Below the pieces are notes generated by a model. It had not been told where the DNA came from and searched no databases. It saw only the letters and a list, made by a program, of their open reading frames with translations. Of a DNA stretch of 64,000 bases, positions 1 to 9,201 are shown piece after piece. Within the stretch, counting starts at the first letter, position 1; every line of letters starts with the position of its first letter. This stretch comes from Eutrophocola sp964503965 (GTDB lineage: Bacteria; Pseudomonadota; Gammaproteobacteria; Pseudomonadales; Pseudohongiellaceae). Position numbers and translations under genes: made by a program. Location of the stretch: NCBI GenBank assembly GCA_964503965.1, contig CAZDCK010000017.1, positions 1 to 64,000 of the forward strand, read 5' to 3'.

Positions 1-774
1 CATGCCAACTTTACCCTGGTGATGGGAGAAACAGACATGGTGCTTATCGATGCCCCATTCACCAATGCTGACGCCCACCGCCTCGTCGCGGACATGCTGG
101 AAACCGGAAAAAACCTGACATATCTCTATGTCACCCACGACCACCCGGACCACTTCTGGGCCATGCAGGTAGTGCTGGATGCCTATCCCAATGCAGAAGT
201 GATAGCTCACCAGCAGGTGGTTGCTGATATCTGGCGCTCCATTCCCTTCAAGATTGCCCGTTGGAGTCCGATGCTGGGCAACAACGGTCCCGCTTATCCC
301 ACGGCACCAAAACCACTGGCGCAGAATTTCTTTGAACTGGAAGGGCATCGTCTTGAAGTGCTGGGGCCTATGCAGGGAGATCATCATAATGCCACAGCGG
401 TCTGGATTCCTAACCTGAAAACTCTGGTCGCCGGAGATATTACTTTCCAGGGCATTCATGTATGGCTGGGAGAAACCCTGGAAGACCAGCGCATGGCATG
501 GATTGACAATCTGGATAAGCTGGCGGATCTGGATGCAGAAGTTATTATTGCCGGTCACAAACGACCAGGACTGGAAGATGATGCATCAAGCCTGGCATTT
601 ACAAAAAACTATATTCTGGATTTCAACCGGGAAGCCAAGGCTGCAACAAACTCCGAGGCCCTGATTGCGAAAATGCGCGAGCTCTACCCCAATGTAATCG
701 ATGTGCTCGACAATTTCATTCTCGTTAATTCCGCTCAGGTGGGAGTAGGGGAAGTCCCCCCCTGGGAAGAATAA
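1..774 (+). CDS. Metallo-beta-lactamase-fold hydrolase (5' end outside window)
   Basis: The frame is open from the first base (His-Ala-Asn-Phe-Thr-Leu-Val precede the first ATG at 19), so the gene begins upstream and the N-terminus is missing. The metal-binding motif T-H-D-H-P-D-H lies at codons 39-45 counted from base 19. Further ligand candidates follow: a His in GDHHN, an Asp in VAGD and a His in IAGHK. This order is that of the metallo-beta-lactamase fold, two-metal hydrolases acting on esters, lactams, thioesters or quorum-sensing lactones. No clear signal peptide can be judged because the start is absent. The substrate cannot be assigned. A 62-bp gap separates it from the exported serine hydrolase downstream on the same strand. 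Confidence 0.85.
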   Translation, partial: HANFTLVMGETDMVLIDAPFTNADAHRLVADMLETGKNLTYLYVTHDHPDHFWAMQVVLDAYPNAEVIAHQQVVADIWRSIPFKIARWSPMLGNNGPAYPTAPKPLAQNFFELEGHRLEVLGPMQGDHHNATAVWIPNLKTLVAGDITFQGIHVWLGETLEDQRMAWIDNLDKLADLDAEVIIAGHKRPGLEDDASSLAFTKNYILDFNREAKAATNSEALIAKMRELYPNVIDVLDNFILVNSAQVGVGEVPPWEE

Positions 775-836
775 TTTTCACAATAAGGGGCACAATTCAG
801 GCCCCTGATTTTCTCGTACCAAACGCCGGATACAAA

Positions 837-2075
837 ATGAATATCAAAAGAAAAGCACGAATTGGCTCTTTTATCCTGCTGGGTTCTCTCACCAGTCTAA
901 TGGCTACGGCACAGCAGGAATTGCCGGCGCCCTTACAACTGGAAGGCATTGAAAGCGATGTCCCCGTAGCAGTCCAGATACTGCGCTGGCATATGCTGGA
1001 TAACAATATCAGCTCCCTGGCATTCAGGCAGATGGATGAGCTGTTTACCACCCGCTCCGTGGCCAGAAGCGGACTTGTGTGGTCTCTGCCTCGCCATGAC
1101 CAGCCACTGGACTTCACCTACCAGTGGCAGGGTGAGGATTACCAGGCTGATGAAGTCCTGGAGCGCACTTATACCAATGCACTCCTAATCATGAAAAACG
1201 GCACTATCGTCAGCGAAATTTATCGCAACAATAGCTCACCGGATTCGCGCTTTATTGGCTGGTCCATGACCAAATCCATCACCTCTATCCTCATAGGTTG
1301 TGCCATGGAGGACGGACATATCGATTCCCTGGACACAGCTATCTCAGATTATCTGCCAGAACTTAATAGCGGCGCCTATGCTGATGTCTCCATTCGTCAC
1401 GTCATGCAGATGCGTTCCGGCGTGGATTATGAAGAGCGCTATGACTTCGCCAATCCGGGCACAGCGGCCAGCAATCACATCAACTCCCTGGTAAAAAACA
1501 CCAGCCGCTTTGCTGATGTGGCCACGACGCTGCCGCAGATCCATATGCCAGGCGAGGTCTTCCAGTACAAGACCATCGACACGGCGGTCCTTGGCTGGCT
1601 GGTTGAACGCAGTACCGGCATGAGTGTGTCCGCCTATACCGAGCAATGCCTGTGGGAACCACTTGGCGCTGAAGCTGACGGTTACTACATCATGGATGGC
1701 CCACCCGGAACGGGACGTGAATTCAGCGGTGCAGGATTCAATGCCACATTGCGTGACTACGCCCGTGTCGGACAGATGGTGCTCAATGGTGGAATCGCCA
1801 ATGGAAAGCGGATAGTGAATGAAGGCTGGATAGACCAGTCCACCCGGCCCCATGGCCCGGAGGATGAACGTCGCGGAGGCTATGGCCTGCAGTGGTGGAC
1901 CATGGGTGACAGCAATGCCTTTGCTGCCATCGGGCTTCAGGGCCAGTATATTTATGTGGATCCCGATACTGAAACTGTTATTGTCAAACTCAGTTACTAC
2001 CCGCCGGGTGACAATTCTGCCCAGGATGGGGAGACGCTGGCCTTCATGTCTGCCGCTTCACAGTGGCAGCTGTAA
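837..2075 (+). CDS. Exported serine hydrolase, beta-lactamase/class C PBP family
   Basis: A 412-residue protein with a Sec-type signal peptide ending near ATAQQ (residue 26). The catalytic S-x-x-K tetrad is SMTK at 143-146, in the context GWSMTKS. A Y-x-T (YKT) about 100 residues later is the candidate for the second motif (Y-x-N/S in the family). A C-terminal G-LQGQYIYV stretch sits where the third conserved motif lies. These are the hallmarks of the beta-lactamase-related serine hydrolases, periplasmic enzymes that include esterases, D-aminopeptidases and PBP4*-like proteins. Which reaction this one performs cannot be told from sequence. Start ATG at 837 gives a good signal peptide. Confidence 0.88.
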   Translation: MNIKRKARIGSFILLGSLTSLMATAQQELPAPLQLEGIESDVPVAVQILRWHMLDNNISSLAFRQMDELFTTRSVARSGLVWSLPRHDQPLDFTYQWQGEDYQADEVLERTYTNALLIMKNGTIVSEIYRNNSSPDSRFIGWSMTKSITSILIGCAMEDGHIDSLDTAISDYLPELNSGAYADVSIRHVMQMRSGVDYEERYDFANPGTAASNHINSLVKNTSRFADVATTLPQIHMPGEVFQYKTIDTAVLGWLVERSTGMSVSAYTEQCLWEPLGAEADGYYIMDGPPGTGREFSGAGFNATLRDYARVGQMVLNGGIANGKRIVNEGWIDQSTRPHGPEDERRGGYGLQWWTMGDSNAFAAIGLQGQYIYVDPDTETVIVKLSYYPPGDNSAQDGETLAFMSAASQWQL

Positions 2076-2158
2076 ATTAATAAGCTCCATGTCATTTCAG
2101 GCAGGAGTCAACGGGATATAATGACTGGCATCATTTATTCCCCGGGAACATTTATACC

Positions 2159-2893
2159 ATGAGCGATCATAAACCCTGGCCTCAGGAAGGACGGGAACGC
2201 CTGATTGTCCCTCAGCCCGTTGGCACCTACGGCACAAATCTGCCAGACCTGCGTGCTGAAATGCTGGGCCGGGTGGATGCAGACCATGTCCTGATGATGG
2301 GGGACAATCCTGCCCTGCCCCGTATGCCGGAAAAACCAATATTGCAGGATTTTTTCAACCTGCGCATGAACGAGTCTACCTATCGTCATCTGGTCGAGGC
2401 GGCCAAACGGGCTTATGACAACCAGGAAGATGACAAGGTCATTATGGCCTGCCTGCTCCATGACATCACAAATGCCTGCCTGATCCGGACTGACCATGGA
2501 TACTGGGGTGCACAGTTGATTGCCCCCTACGTGGATGAGGAAGTGGCCTGGGCCGTGAAATATCACCAGGCCCTGCGTTACACACCGGACCCGGCCGTCA
2601 ATTACGAATACCCTGATTTATACCTGCAACTGTTTGGCGAGGATTATGAACCGCCTGCCTATATCAAGCGTGATGCCCAGTATGCCATGAGCCATGAGTG
2701 GTATATGACATCCCGGAAAATTACGCTTTACGATCTGTACTTTTTTGATGAACTGGAAGAAAAGGTCAGCGTTGAGTTTTTTGATGACATCATCGCCCGT
2801 AATTTCCGTCAACCCGAGGAGGGGCTGGGCTTCGATGATTCTCCATCCTCCCACATGTGGAGAACAATGATCTGGCCTAATAATTTTTTGTAG
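2159..2893 (+). CDS. HD-domain protein (putative metal-dependent hydrolase or oxygenase)
   Basis: A 244-residue cytoplasmic protein without signal peptide. An HD-like core is visible: LLHD at 99-102, a further His at 113 (TDHGYWG), and His136 in the helix VKYHQALRY. The spacing H...HD...H...H resembles small HD-domain proteins, which include phosphohydrolases and the PhnZ/MIOX type di-iron oxygenases. The C-terminal 100 residues, rich in acidic and aromatic residues, show no recognised motif. It stands alone between the serine hydrolase (83 bp upstream) and ompA. The family call is inferred from the motif alone. Confidence 0.6.
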   Translation: MSDHKPWPQEGRERLIVPQPVGTYGTNLPDLRAEMLGRVDADHVLMMGDNPALPRMPEKPILQDFFNLRMNESTYRHLVEAAKRAYDNQEDDKVIMACLLHDITNACLIRTDHGYWGAQLIAPYVDEEVAWAVKYHQALRYTPDPAVNYEYPDLYLQLFGEDYEPPAYIKRDAQYAMSHEWYMTSRKITLYDLYFFDELEEKVSVEFFDDIIARNFRQPEEGLGFDDSPSSHMWRTMIWPNNFL

Positions 2894-2971
2894 ATCAAGG
2901 CCGTCAATAATCCAACCCCCAGCAAGGCTGATATCGTCTGCAAATCACGTTAGAGTAAGCTCCGAATTATC

Positions 2972-2999
2972 TTGAATTCTGGCGCAAAAAGCCTATTAT
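2972..2999 (+). promoter_or_regulatory. Sigma70-type promoter for the OmpA-family gene
   Basis: A -35 element TTGAAT (2972-2977) and a -10 element TATTAT (2994-2999) are separated by 16 bp. They sit about 45 bp upstream of the ompA-like start codon, with the ribosome-binding site GGAAGGA in between. The location fits a strongly expressed porin gene with its own terminator. Confidence 0.5.
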
Positions 3000-3044
3000 G
3001 CGCGCCGGTAAAAGGCTAATCCCATTCATTTGGAAGGAAATATA

Positions 3045-4190
3045 ATGAAAGCCCTTAATGTGTTACGTAACGTTGTACTGACCTCTTCCTTGATTTTTGC
3101 TGGCACAGCGGTGCAGGCTCAGGACTATGAGAATGTCCCCAACGTATATTTAGGATTGTCTGGTTATTTTCCGGAATCCGACCGCAGACTGGATGACTCT
3201 ACCGGCATGGTTTTTGGTGGGGAGATGCCATTGTCTGGACGCTGGTCCCTCAATGCCGACTACTTCATTATCGACTCCGAAGTACAAAGCGCGCCATATG
3301 ATGCCGACGTGGATTATTTCCGCCTGGGTGTAAACTACCATTTCAACAAATTGCGAGACTGGCAGCCCTATGCCGGCCTGGGATTTGGCCAGATCGATAT
3401 TAACCGTGAGACTGGCGGTCCTGCCGACTTTAACGACAGTGCTGTGGATTTTGGTGTCGGCCTGAAACGCGTGATGGACAACAACATCATGCTAAGGGGC
3501 GACTTCAAGTTTGTGGACGACGGTCCTACACAGGAAATGGACAAACTCGTTACTGTTGGTGTTGCCTATGCCTGGGGTGCCCGTCCAGCGACAACAGCAG
3601 CCCGCGCTGAAATGACGACTTCCACTACCATGGACAGTGATAACGATGGCGTGGCTGACTCTTCAGATGCCTGTCGCAATACCCCTAACGGTGTGCAGGT
3701 TGATCGTCGCGGTTGTGAGATAGACAGCGACCGTGACAGTGTTGTGGACTCCCGCGACAGTTGTCCCGATACCCCGGCCAACCTGGCCGTGGACAATCGT
3801 GGCTGCCCTATTCTCGAAGCAACCCAGCGTAGCATCGAACTACTGGTTAACTTTGACTACGACAAAAGCGATGTGAAACCGCAGTACGATGAAGAAATCG
3901 AGGAGTTTGCCGATTTCATGGAAACCTACGGCAACACCAATGCGGTCATAGAAGGCCATACTGACAATCGTGGTTCAGATGCCTACAACCAGGCCCTGTC
4001 TGAGCGTCGCGCAAGAGCTGTACGCAACGAACTGGTCAACGAACATGGCATTGATTCAGACCGCGTCTCTGCTGTTGGTTATGGTGAAAGCCGCCCGGTA
4101 GATACCAGCAACACGGAAGCAGGTCATGCCCGCAACCGTCGTATCGAAGCAGTACTGAGTGTTGAAGTAGAAGAGCAAAGAAGAAGATAA
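3045..4190 (+). CDS. OmpA-family outer membrane protein with calcium-binding type 3 repeats
   Basis: Start chosen at ATG 3045, not the in-frame TTG at 3030, because GGAAGGA lies between them at proper distance; this gives 381 residues. Order of parts: signal peptide ending AVQAQ; an eight-strand OmpA/OmpW-like beta-barrel (about residues 25-180); a linker with two thrombospondin type 3-like repeats (D-x-D-x-D-G/S-V-x-D plus paired Cys); and a C-terminal OmpA domain with the peptidoglycan-binding signature GHTDNRGSDAYN and NRRIEAVL. This is an OprF-like protein anchoring the outer membrane to the cell wall. It is followed directly by a strong terminator, so it is monocistronic. Confidence 0.93.
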   Translation: MKALNVLRNVVLTSSLIFAGTAVQAQDYENVPNVYLGLSGYFPESDRRLDDSTGMVFGGEMPLSGRWSLNADYFIIDSEVQSAPYDADVDYFRLGVNYHFNKLRDWQPYAGLGFGQIDINRETGGPADFNDSAVDFGVGLKRVMDNNIMLRGDFKFVDDGPTQEMDKLVTVGVAYAWGARPATTAARAEMTTSTTMDSDNDGVADSSDACRNTPNGVQVDRRGCEIDSDRDSVVDSRDSCPDTPANLAVDNRGCPILEATQRSIELLVNFDYDKSDVKPQYDEEIEEFADFMETYGNTNAVIEGHTDNRGSDAYNQALSERRARAVRNELVNEHGIDSDRVSAVGYGESRPVDTSNTEAGHARNRRIEAVLSVEVEEQRRR

Positions 4191-4206
4191 CTTTCCTTCT
4201 TCATAT

Positions 4207-4238
4207 AAAAAGCCCCGCTCTCGCGGGGCTTTTTTTTA
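4207..4238 (+). terminator. Rho-independent terminator after ompA-like gene
   Basis: Perfect 8-bp GC-rich stem AGCCCCGC / GCGGGGCT with loop TCTC, flanked by an A-run and a nine-base T tract. It lies 17 bp after the stop codon. Confidence 0.92.
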
Positions 4239-4348
4239 ACTGTATGTTTTCGCTGTCCTGATGTGGCTTCAGCAATTACCCGGATTTAATTGATCGGACT
4301 TATGGGCAATAAATCTGGAAATGGTCACAGGGTAATATTTTCAACCCC

Positions 4349-5524
4349 TCAGTTCGCGGGTGAAATTTTAAGTACTGCCCCAGGATTCTGATCGGTCAAT
4401 ACGTAAAGGTGGCCATCAGGACCGGGGCGAACATCACGAATGCGTTGATGCAGGTCCACCAGGATGGGCTCTCTTACCAGTGGTACGCCTTCATCACTGA
4501 AGGTGATGCGCTGGATATGCCCTGTCTTTGGTGTGCGCCCCATGATCATGGCACCGACAAAGACATTGCCCTGCCAGCGCGGAAAAGCCTCGCCCTGATA
4601 CACACTGATACCGGAAATGGCAATGGAAGGAATCCAGTACATAAATGGCTGTTCGAGTCCTTCCCCTTCTGTTTCCTCAGTGAACGGAAAGCCATCGTAA
4701 TCCAGGCCAAAAGTAGCCAGTGGCCAGCCATAATTCCTGCCGGCCTCAATGATATTGATCTCATCACCACCCAGGGGACCATGTTCGTTTTCCCATAACG
4801 CCCCGGTATCGGGATGCATCGTCAGGCCCTGCGGACTGCGTATACCCAGCGCATAGATTTCAGGCAAGGCCCCATCAATTCCTGCAAAGGGGTTGTCCTG
4901 TGGCACTGAACCGTCAGGATTAAGGCGTATAACCTTGCCTCCATGATCCATCATGTCCTGGGCACGTGTTTCTTCCTGGCGTTCGCCGATAGTCATGTAT
5001 AACTTGCCATCGTTTCCGAAGACCATGCGACCACCAAAGTTGGTAGGCGAAGCACTCCATGAATTGGCAATAAAGATGTCTTCCAGATCGACCAGGGCAT
5101 TATCTTCCAACCTGGCCCGGGCAATCGCCGTAGAGGAACGGTTATCTTCATCCCGCCCCTTGGCATAACTGAGATAAATAATTTGATTGTCAGCAAATTC
5201 AGGATGCAGCAATACATCCAGCAAACCACCCAGCACAGTGATCTTGACCTCTGGCACACCGCTGATGGGTGCCTCCTGTAACTCACCATGACGAATCAGA
5301 CGCAGGCGACCGGCACGCTCAGTCACCAGAATGTCACCATCAGGAAGAAAAGCTATCGACCATGGATTGGACAGTCCGCCCGCCACCTGGTCTACCTGGA
5401 TTGTGTATTCAGTAGTCTCATAGATCCGGGGAAGATCCGGCAATGGTGGTGCCGCTGAAAAATCCTGGGCAAAACCGGGGACGGCGAACACCAGAAATAT
5501 TATGCTCAACAACCTTTTCATCAT
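4349..5524 (-). CDS. Periplasmic PQQ-type sugar dehydrogenase (glucose/sorbosone family)
   Basis: Start set at the Met-Met pair (5524/5521), preceded by GGGGGACGA, giving 391 residues. The longer frame to 5587 would overlap the upstream gene and lose the signal peptide. A signal peptide ends at PGFAQ. The body shows the soluble-aldose-dehydrogenase six-bladed propeller pattern: SNPWSIAFLPDGDILVTER, then YLSYA, FGNDGKLYMTIGE, GIRSPQGL, and the ending GPDGHLYVLTD. Members oxidise sugars or similar alcohols with bound PQQ, though many lack proven substrates. It lies 34 bp downstream of the amidohydrolase on the same strand, so the two are probably co-transcribed. A second homologue lies at 13993. 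Confidence 0.87.
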   Translation of the reverse strand: MMKRLLSIIFLVFAVPGFAQDFSAAPPLPDLPRIYETTEYTIQVDQVAGGLSNPWSIAFLPDGDILVTERAGRLRLIRHGELQEAPISGVPEVKITVLGGLLDVLLHPEFADNQIIYLSYAKGRDEDNRSSTAIARARLEDNALVDLEDIFIANSWSASPTNFGGRMVFGNDGKLYMTIGERQEETRAQDMMDHGGKVIRLNPDGSVPQDNPFAGIDGALPEIYALGIRSPQGLTMHPDTGALWENEHGPLGGDEINIIEAGRNYGWPLATFGLDYDGFPFTEETEGEGLEQPFMYWIPSIAISGISVYQGEAFPRWQGNVFVGAMIMGRTPKTGHIQRITFSDEGVPLVREPILVDLHQRIRDVRPGPDGHLYVLTDQNPGAVLKISPAN

Positions 5525-5558
5525 TCGTCCCCCGGGGGTAAATTTCTGACTCGTTGAT

Positions 5559-6863
5559 TTACAACTTGTCGACGACAACAACACCATCCTTGATCACCAG
5601 GTCCACGTTGAGCAGGTCAAAGAGTCTCTCCATGGGATCGCCATCTACAATAACCACATCCGCGATTTTGCCCGGCTCAAGGGAGCCAAGTTCGTCTTCC
5701 ATGAAAATGGCTTTGGCAGTATGTTCTGTCATGATTTTAATAATGTCCTGCTCGGAAAAAGTAAGGAACAGTGTTTTCAGCTCATGCTTGAATGTTTCGC
5801 GGGGATGGAAAGTGGTATCGGTGCCAAACCCATAGGTAATTCCCGCATTCCAGAGAAGCCGTGCATTGACAGGCCCCATACCGACACTGCTCAGCGTATT
5901 CCAGCTATAGGGATAGCCATCCCTGAAAATTGGCTGATTGTTTTCATCATAGAAGATGCCAAGCGTTCCCAGGGAAGAAACCATGGGAATTCCGGTATCC
6001 GCGATTATCTGGGCTTCTTCCTCGGTTAGCTGACCAATATGAGGGGTGTGCACCAGATGATCCGGCCTGGCCTTGATCACTTCCAGCACATCCCATTTGC
6101 CAACAGCATGCACGATGGCTTTGAGGCCGTGCTTATGGGTTTCTTCCACCATTAAGGTCAGGGAATCCACTTCCGGTCCATTTGGTGTAACCGTGACTAC
6201 GGTCTTGGTGAAATCAAAACCAGCGTCCGCAGCATTCTGGACAGCATTGATGATTACCTCATCGGGTATTTTGCCTGCAGGCTTAGTGGGCCGATGAGGC
6301 GGTCTGGAGACATCAGTCCTTGCAGGGTCTGTTGTTGGTTCTCCCGGTGGCAAGGCATTAATGGGTACAAATGATCCGGCAAGGATACGAGGTCCTACCA
6401 TCTCACCCTCGTTAATCATGCGTTTAAGATCGAGAATCTGCGGGGCATCAATCGCGGAAAGGACCGTGGTGAAACCGGCTTCAAGAAACTCCTGCATACT
6501 TTCCTCAGCCCGGTTAGCCATCCATTCTTCAGGGTTACCCCGGATGATATGGCGGTGCCCTTCTATAAATCCGGGCATAACCGTTTTGCCTTCGGCATTT
6601 ATTGTCATTGCGTTCAGGGGTGGAACGACATCTATACCTACTTCGACAATACGACCATCTTCAATAAGGACACTTCCACCAGAAATCACATTACCCAGGC
6701 CATCAATAACATTGGCATTGGAAATAAAAATAACTGACTCATCGACCGGTACCTGGGCGGTACCTTCTGAATCCTGAAGTGTCACCGGTGTTTCCTGCTG
6801 CTCTCCACAGGCAGTCAGCAGAAACGCGGCAATTAGCATAAATAGGGAAGCTGTTCTGTTCAT
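5559..6863 (-). CDS. Lipoprotein metal-dependent amidohydrolase
   Basis: 434 residues with a lipoprotein signal peptide: hydrophobic segment then lipobox LTAC with Cys19. An amidohydrolase fold follows: the N-terminal beta-sandwich start (NANVIDGLGNVI), the metal motif H-x-H at 103/105 within GFIEGHRH, later His residues in AIVHAVG and VHTPHIG, an Asp in FGTD, and the closing GSLEPGKIADVVIVDGDP. This is the imidazolonepropionase/prolidase-like subgroup, which hydrolyses cyclic amides or peptides. The substrate is not evident. Anchoring in the membrane implies action in the periplasm. It is the first gene of a two-gene leftward operon with the PQQ dehydrogenase. Confidence 0.88.
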   Translation of the reverse strand: MNRTASLFMLIAAFLLTACGEQQETPVTLQDSEGTAQVPVDESVIFISNANVIDGLGNVISGGSVLIEDGRIVEVGIDVVPPLNAMTINAEGKTVMPGFIEGHRHIIRGNPEEWMANRAEESMQEFLEAGFTTVLSAIDAPQILDLKRMINEGEMVGPRILAGSFVPINALPPGEPTTDPARTDVSRPPHRPTKPAGKIPDEVIINAVQNAADAGFDFTKTVVTVTPNGPEVDSLTLMVEETHKHGLKAIVHAVGKWDVLEVIKARPDHLVHTPHIGQLTEEEAQIIADTGIPMVSSLGTLGIFYDENNQPIFRDGYPYSWNTLSSVGMGPVNARLLWNAGITYGFGTDTTFHPRETFKHELKTLFLTFSEQDIIKIMTEHTAKAIFMEDELGSLEPGKIADVVIVDGDPMERLFDLLNVDLVIKDGVVVVDKL

Positions 6864-6982
6864 TGGCTATTTTCCTGAAATAAGCAATTGGAGTTGTCAT
6901 GTCATTACTATTGGGGGATTGAAAATAACATAAACACCGCAAAATAGCCTAACGGGAATCCCGGCTAAAAGCACCGCCCATA

Positions 6983-7010
6983 AAAAAAGCAGGTTTCCCT
7001 GCTTTTTTCA
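6983..7010 (-). terminator. Terminator downstream of the DUF3501 gene
   Basis: An inverted repeat AAAAAAGCAGG / CCTGCTTTTTT with a TTTC loop (6983-7008). Read leftward it ends in a T tract and lies just past the stop of the DUF3501 gene. The flanking runs would allow it to work in both directions. Confidence 0.8.
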
Positions 7011-7036
7011 TTGAATCCGAATATACCGTGTGCGAT

Positions 7037-7621
7037 TCAGGCCAGATCCTGCCTGAGTGAATCGGCAACATTACTGACGACCTCAAGGGGGCCTATCCGG
7101 AAACCCTCCAGGTCACAACCTGTAAAAATGGTGGCGCCATTTTTGGCAGCACCTACCATGTCTGGTGTGAGCTGGAAGCGGAGAAAATGGACACTGGACG
7201 TTTTTACATCATTTTCCCGATCCATGTCTTCATCAGCGATGGCATACACCTTGTCATGCCCGTCCACCTGCATCCAGACAAGATCTTCCACACTTTTCAG
7301 TTCCTGCAGACGCAGTTTCCGCTCATCCACATCTTCATACTCAATCATAAAGGTGGCCTTCCAGTTGTCACCATCAGGAATCAGCGGATTGTAGGCTTCC
7401 AGCTCATCATTAATGCCCTCAGCCTCAAATACCTTTTCTATACGCAGCATTTCCTGAATCTGGTACTTCAGGGTTAACGCATCTTCAAACAGCAGGCGTG
7501 CATGTTCATTCAGTTCGATATGACGGTTCTTTTTGTGCTCCAGCACCCTGGCCCGGAACTCTGGCCGATTGACGGCATAGTCTTCCAGGGACCAAAGGTC
7601 TTCTCTGGTCAGTTTGGACAT
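7037..7621 (-). CDS. DUF3501 family protein
   Basis: 194 residues, cytoplasmic, highly charged, beginning MSKLTREDLWSLEDYA. The opening and the phrase around NRHIELNEHARLLFED match my memory of the DUF3501 family, which is regularly encoded next to rubrerythrin and a GlpC-like Fe-S protein, as here. No catalytic motif is obvious. Its function is unknown; the neighbourhood suggests a role in peroxide or oxygen defence. It is the last gene of the leftward cluster, 107 bp after the Fe-S protein, and is followed by a terminator. Confidence 0.8.
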   Translation of the reverse strand: MSKLTREDLWSLEDYAVNRPEFRARVLEHKKNRHIELNEHARLLFEDALTLKYQIQEMLRIEKVFEAEGINDELEAYNPLIPDGDNWKATFMIEYEDVDERKLRLQELKSVEDLVWMQVDGHDKVYAIADEDMDRENDVKTSSVHFLRFQLTPDMVGAAKNGATIFTGCDLEGFRIGPLEVVSNVADSLRQDLA

Positions 7622-7728
7622 TTTTTTCTCCTTACCAAAATTTTTTCAAAGGGTCAGAGCCATTTGATCAACGAAGGGGGTTTACGATAAATCAATGTGA
7701 ACCGATCAATAAACCTGACCATTTGCAA

Positions 7729-9081
7729 TCAAAGCCCATACGCCTGCCTTAGCAGGGTCATGGGATGTTCAGGCTTATCAACCTTCTCAGAGATATCTGC
7801 AATATGAGTAGCCGCCATTGGACAATCTGAAATAAAGTGATCGGGCTCCTGCTGGTCGACCTTACGTACAATGGGACGGCCGATCTTTACGGCAATATCA
7901 TGGGTCTCTTTCTTGACGGCATAGGTACCGTCATGACCTGAACAGCGCTCCTGTGGGACCACTTCTGTATCGGGTACCAGGTTCAGAATATCCCGGGTTT
8001 TCAGCCCTATATTCTGTACTCTCAAATGGCAGGCCACCTGGTAACTGATATCACCGAGGCCCTGTTTGAAATCAGTGCTGAATTCTCCTTCCCTATGACG
8101 CAGGAACAGGTACTCGAAGGGATCAAAAAAGGCTTTCTGCACTTTCAGCACCTCTTCATCATCCGGGAACATGAGGGGGAGTTCCTGCTTGTACATCAGT
8201 ACACAGGAAGGAATCGGTGCTGTCAGGTCGAAACCCTCATCCACCAGTTTTGCCAGAACCGGGATATTTTTTTCTTTAAGCTCCCTGACCGACTCAAGGT
8301 CGCCCAGTTCAAGTTTCGGCATACCACAACAGGCCTCTTTTGGTACTAGTTCAATATGAATGCCGTTGTGCTGAAAGACCTTGTAGAAATCTTCCCCGAG
8401 GTGTGGCGAGTTGTAATTACCATAGCAGGTGGCATAGAACGCTACTTTGCCAGTCGTGCGGCCTACCGCTTTGGGTTCCAGTATTTTATCAAAGGTCTTC
8501 ACCCGTTTACGCAGACTATTGCGATGGTACTCCGGTACCGGAGCGGCATGGTGAACCCCCATGGTACTCTCCAGGACTTTTCGAAAAGCAGCATTTTTAT
8601 TCAGGGCATTTACGGTGACATCCACCAGCGGAATGGTCGCTAAACCGGCTACCCTGTCAGTACTGGTGAGTGTCCTGTCACGAAATGAAGCACCGTTCTT
8701 TTTGAAATTAACGGCTTTGGCCCTGAGCATCAGGTGAGGAAAGTCCACATTCCATTCATGGGGTGGCACATAGGGACATTTACTCATATAGCACATGTCA
8801 CACAAGTAGCAGTGATCCACCACCTTCTGGTAATCCGCTTTATCAACGCCATCCACTTCCATGGTGTCGGATTCATCCACCAGGTCAAAAAGTGTCGGGA
8901 AAGCATTGCACAGGCTTACACAGCGACGACATCCATGACAGATATCGTAAACACGCTCGAGCTCGGCATTGAGAGAGTCTTCATTCCAGAAATCCTCTGT
9001 CTGCCATTCCACCGGGTGGCGGGTAGGTGCTTCAAGGCTACCTTCCCTCGGTCTTTCATTTACAGGTGTTGTATCGCTCAT
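7729..9081 (-). CDS. Fe-S protein with two CCG domains (GlpC/HdrD-like)
   Basis: 450 residues. Two ferredoxin-type motifs lie near the N-terminus: C48-x2-C51-x2-C54-x3-C58 and C91-x2-C94-x2-C97-x4-C102-P. The second has one extra residue before its last Cys. Two cysteine-rich CCG domains follow, one with ACCGMPKLE and one with ERCSGHDGTY, the latter carrying CSG instead of CCG. The layout is that of the GlpC / heterodisulfide-reductase D type electron carriers. There are no membrane segments. Being between rubrerythrin and DUF3501 suggests that it supplies electrons to rubrerythrin, an inference from context. Confidence 0.88.
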   Translation of the reverse strand: MSDTTPVNERPREGSLEAPTRHPVEWQTEDFWNEDSLNAELERVYDICHGCRRCVSLCNAFPTLFDLVDESDTMEVDGVDKADYQKVVDHCYLCDMCYMSKCPYVPPHEWNVDFPHLMLRAKAVNFKKNGASFRDRTLTSTDRVAGLATIPLVDVTVNALNKNAAFRKVLESTMGVHHAAPVPEYHRNSLRKRVKTFDKILEPKAVGRTTGKVAFYATCYGNYNSPHLGEDFYKVFQHNGIHIELVPKEACCGMPKLELGDLESVRELKEKNIPVLAKLVDEGFDLTAPIPSCVLMYKQELPLMFPDDEEVLKVQKAFFDPFEYLFLRHREGEFSTDFKQGLGDISYQVACHLRVQNIGLKTRDILNLVPDTEVVPQERCSGHDGTYAVKKETHDIAVKIGRPIVRKVDQQEPDHFISDCPMAATHIADISEKVDKPEHPMTLLRQAYGL

Positions 9082-9119
9082 GCTTTTCTCGCAAGTCGGC
9101 CGTGATTAATTATTGTGGG

Positions 9120-9179
9120 CACCCGGCCCAGTTTACAGGCCGGGTGTACACAGGCCCGGTTAAATGCACATTCCGGGCT
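9120..9179 (-). promoter_or_regulatory. Two consecutive intercistronic hairpins between rubrerythrin and Fe-S protein genes
   Basis: Hairpin one has a perfect 9-bp stem, CACCCGGCC (9120-9128) with GGCCGGGTG (9138-9146). Hairpin two pairs GCCCGG (9154-9159) with CCGGGC (9173-9178). Neither is followed by a T tract on the minus strand. They are more likely RNA-stability or processing structures that let rubrerythrin be made in excess over the downstream genes than a full terminator. Confidence 0.6.
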
Positions 9180-9201
9180 GGAGGGGTTCTAGACCACCTG
9201 C

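Noticed and set aside
1344..1853. 169-codon frame antisense to the serine hydrolase
   Set aside because: Lies wholly inside a gene with clear catalytic motifs, with no start context of its own.
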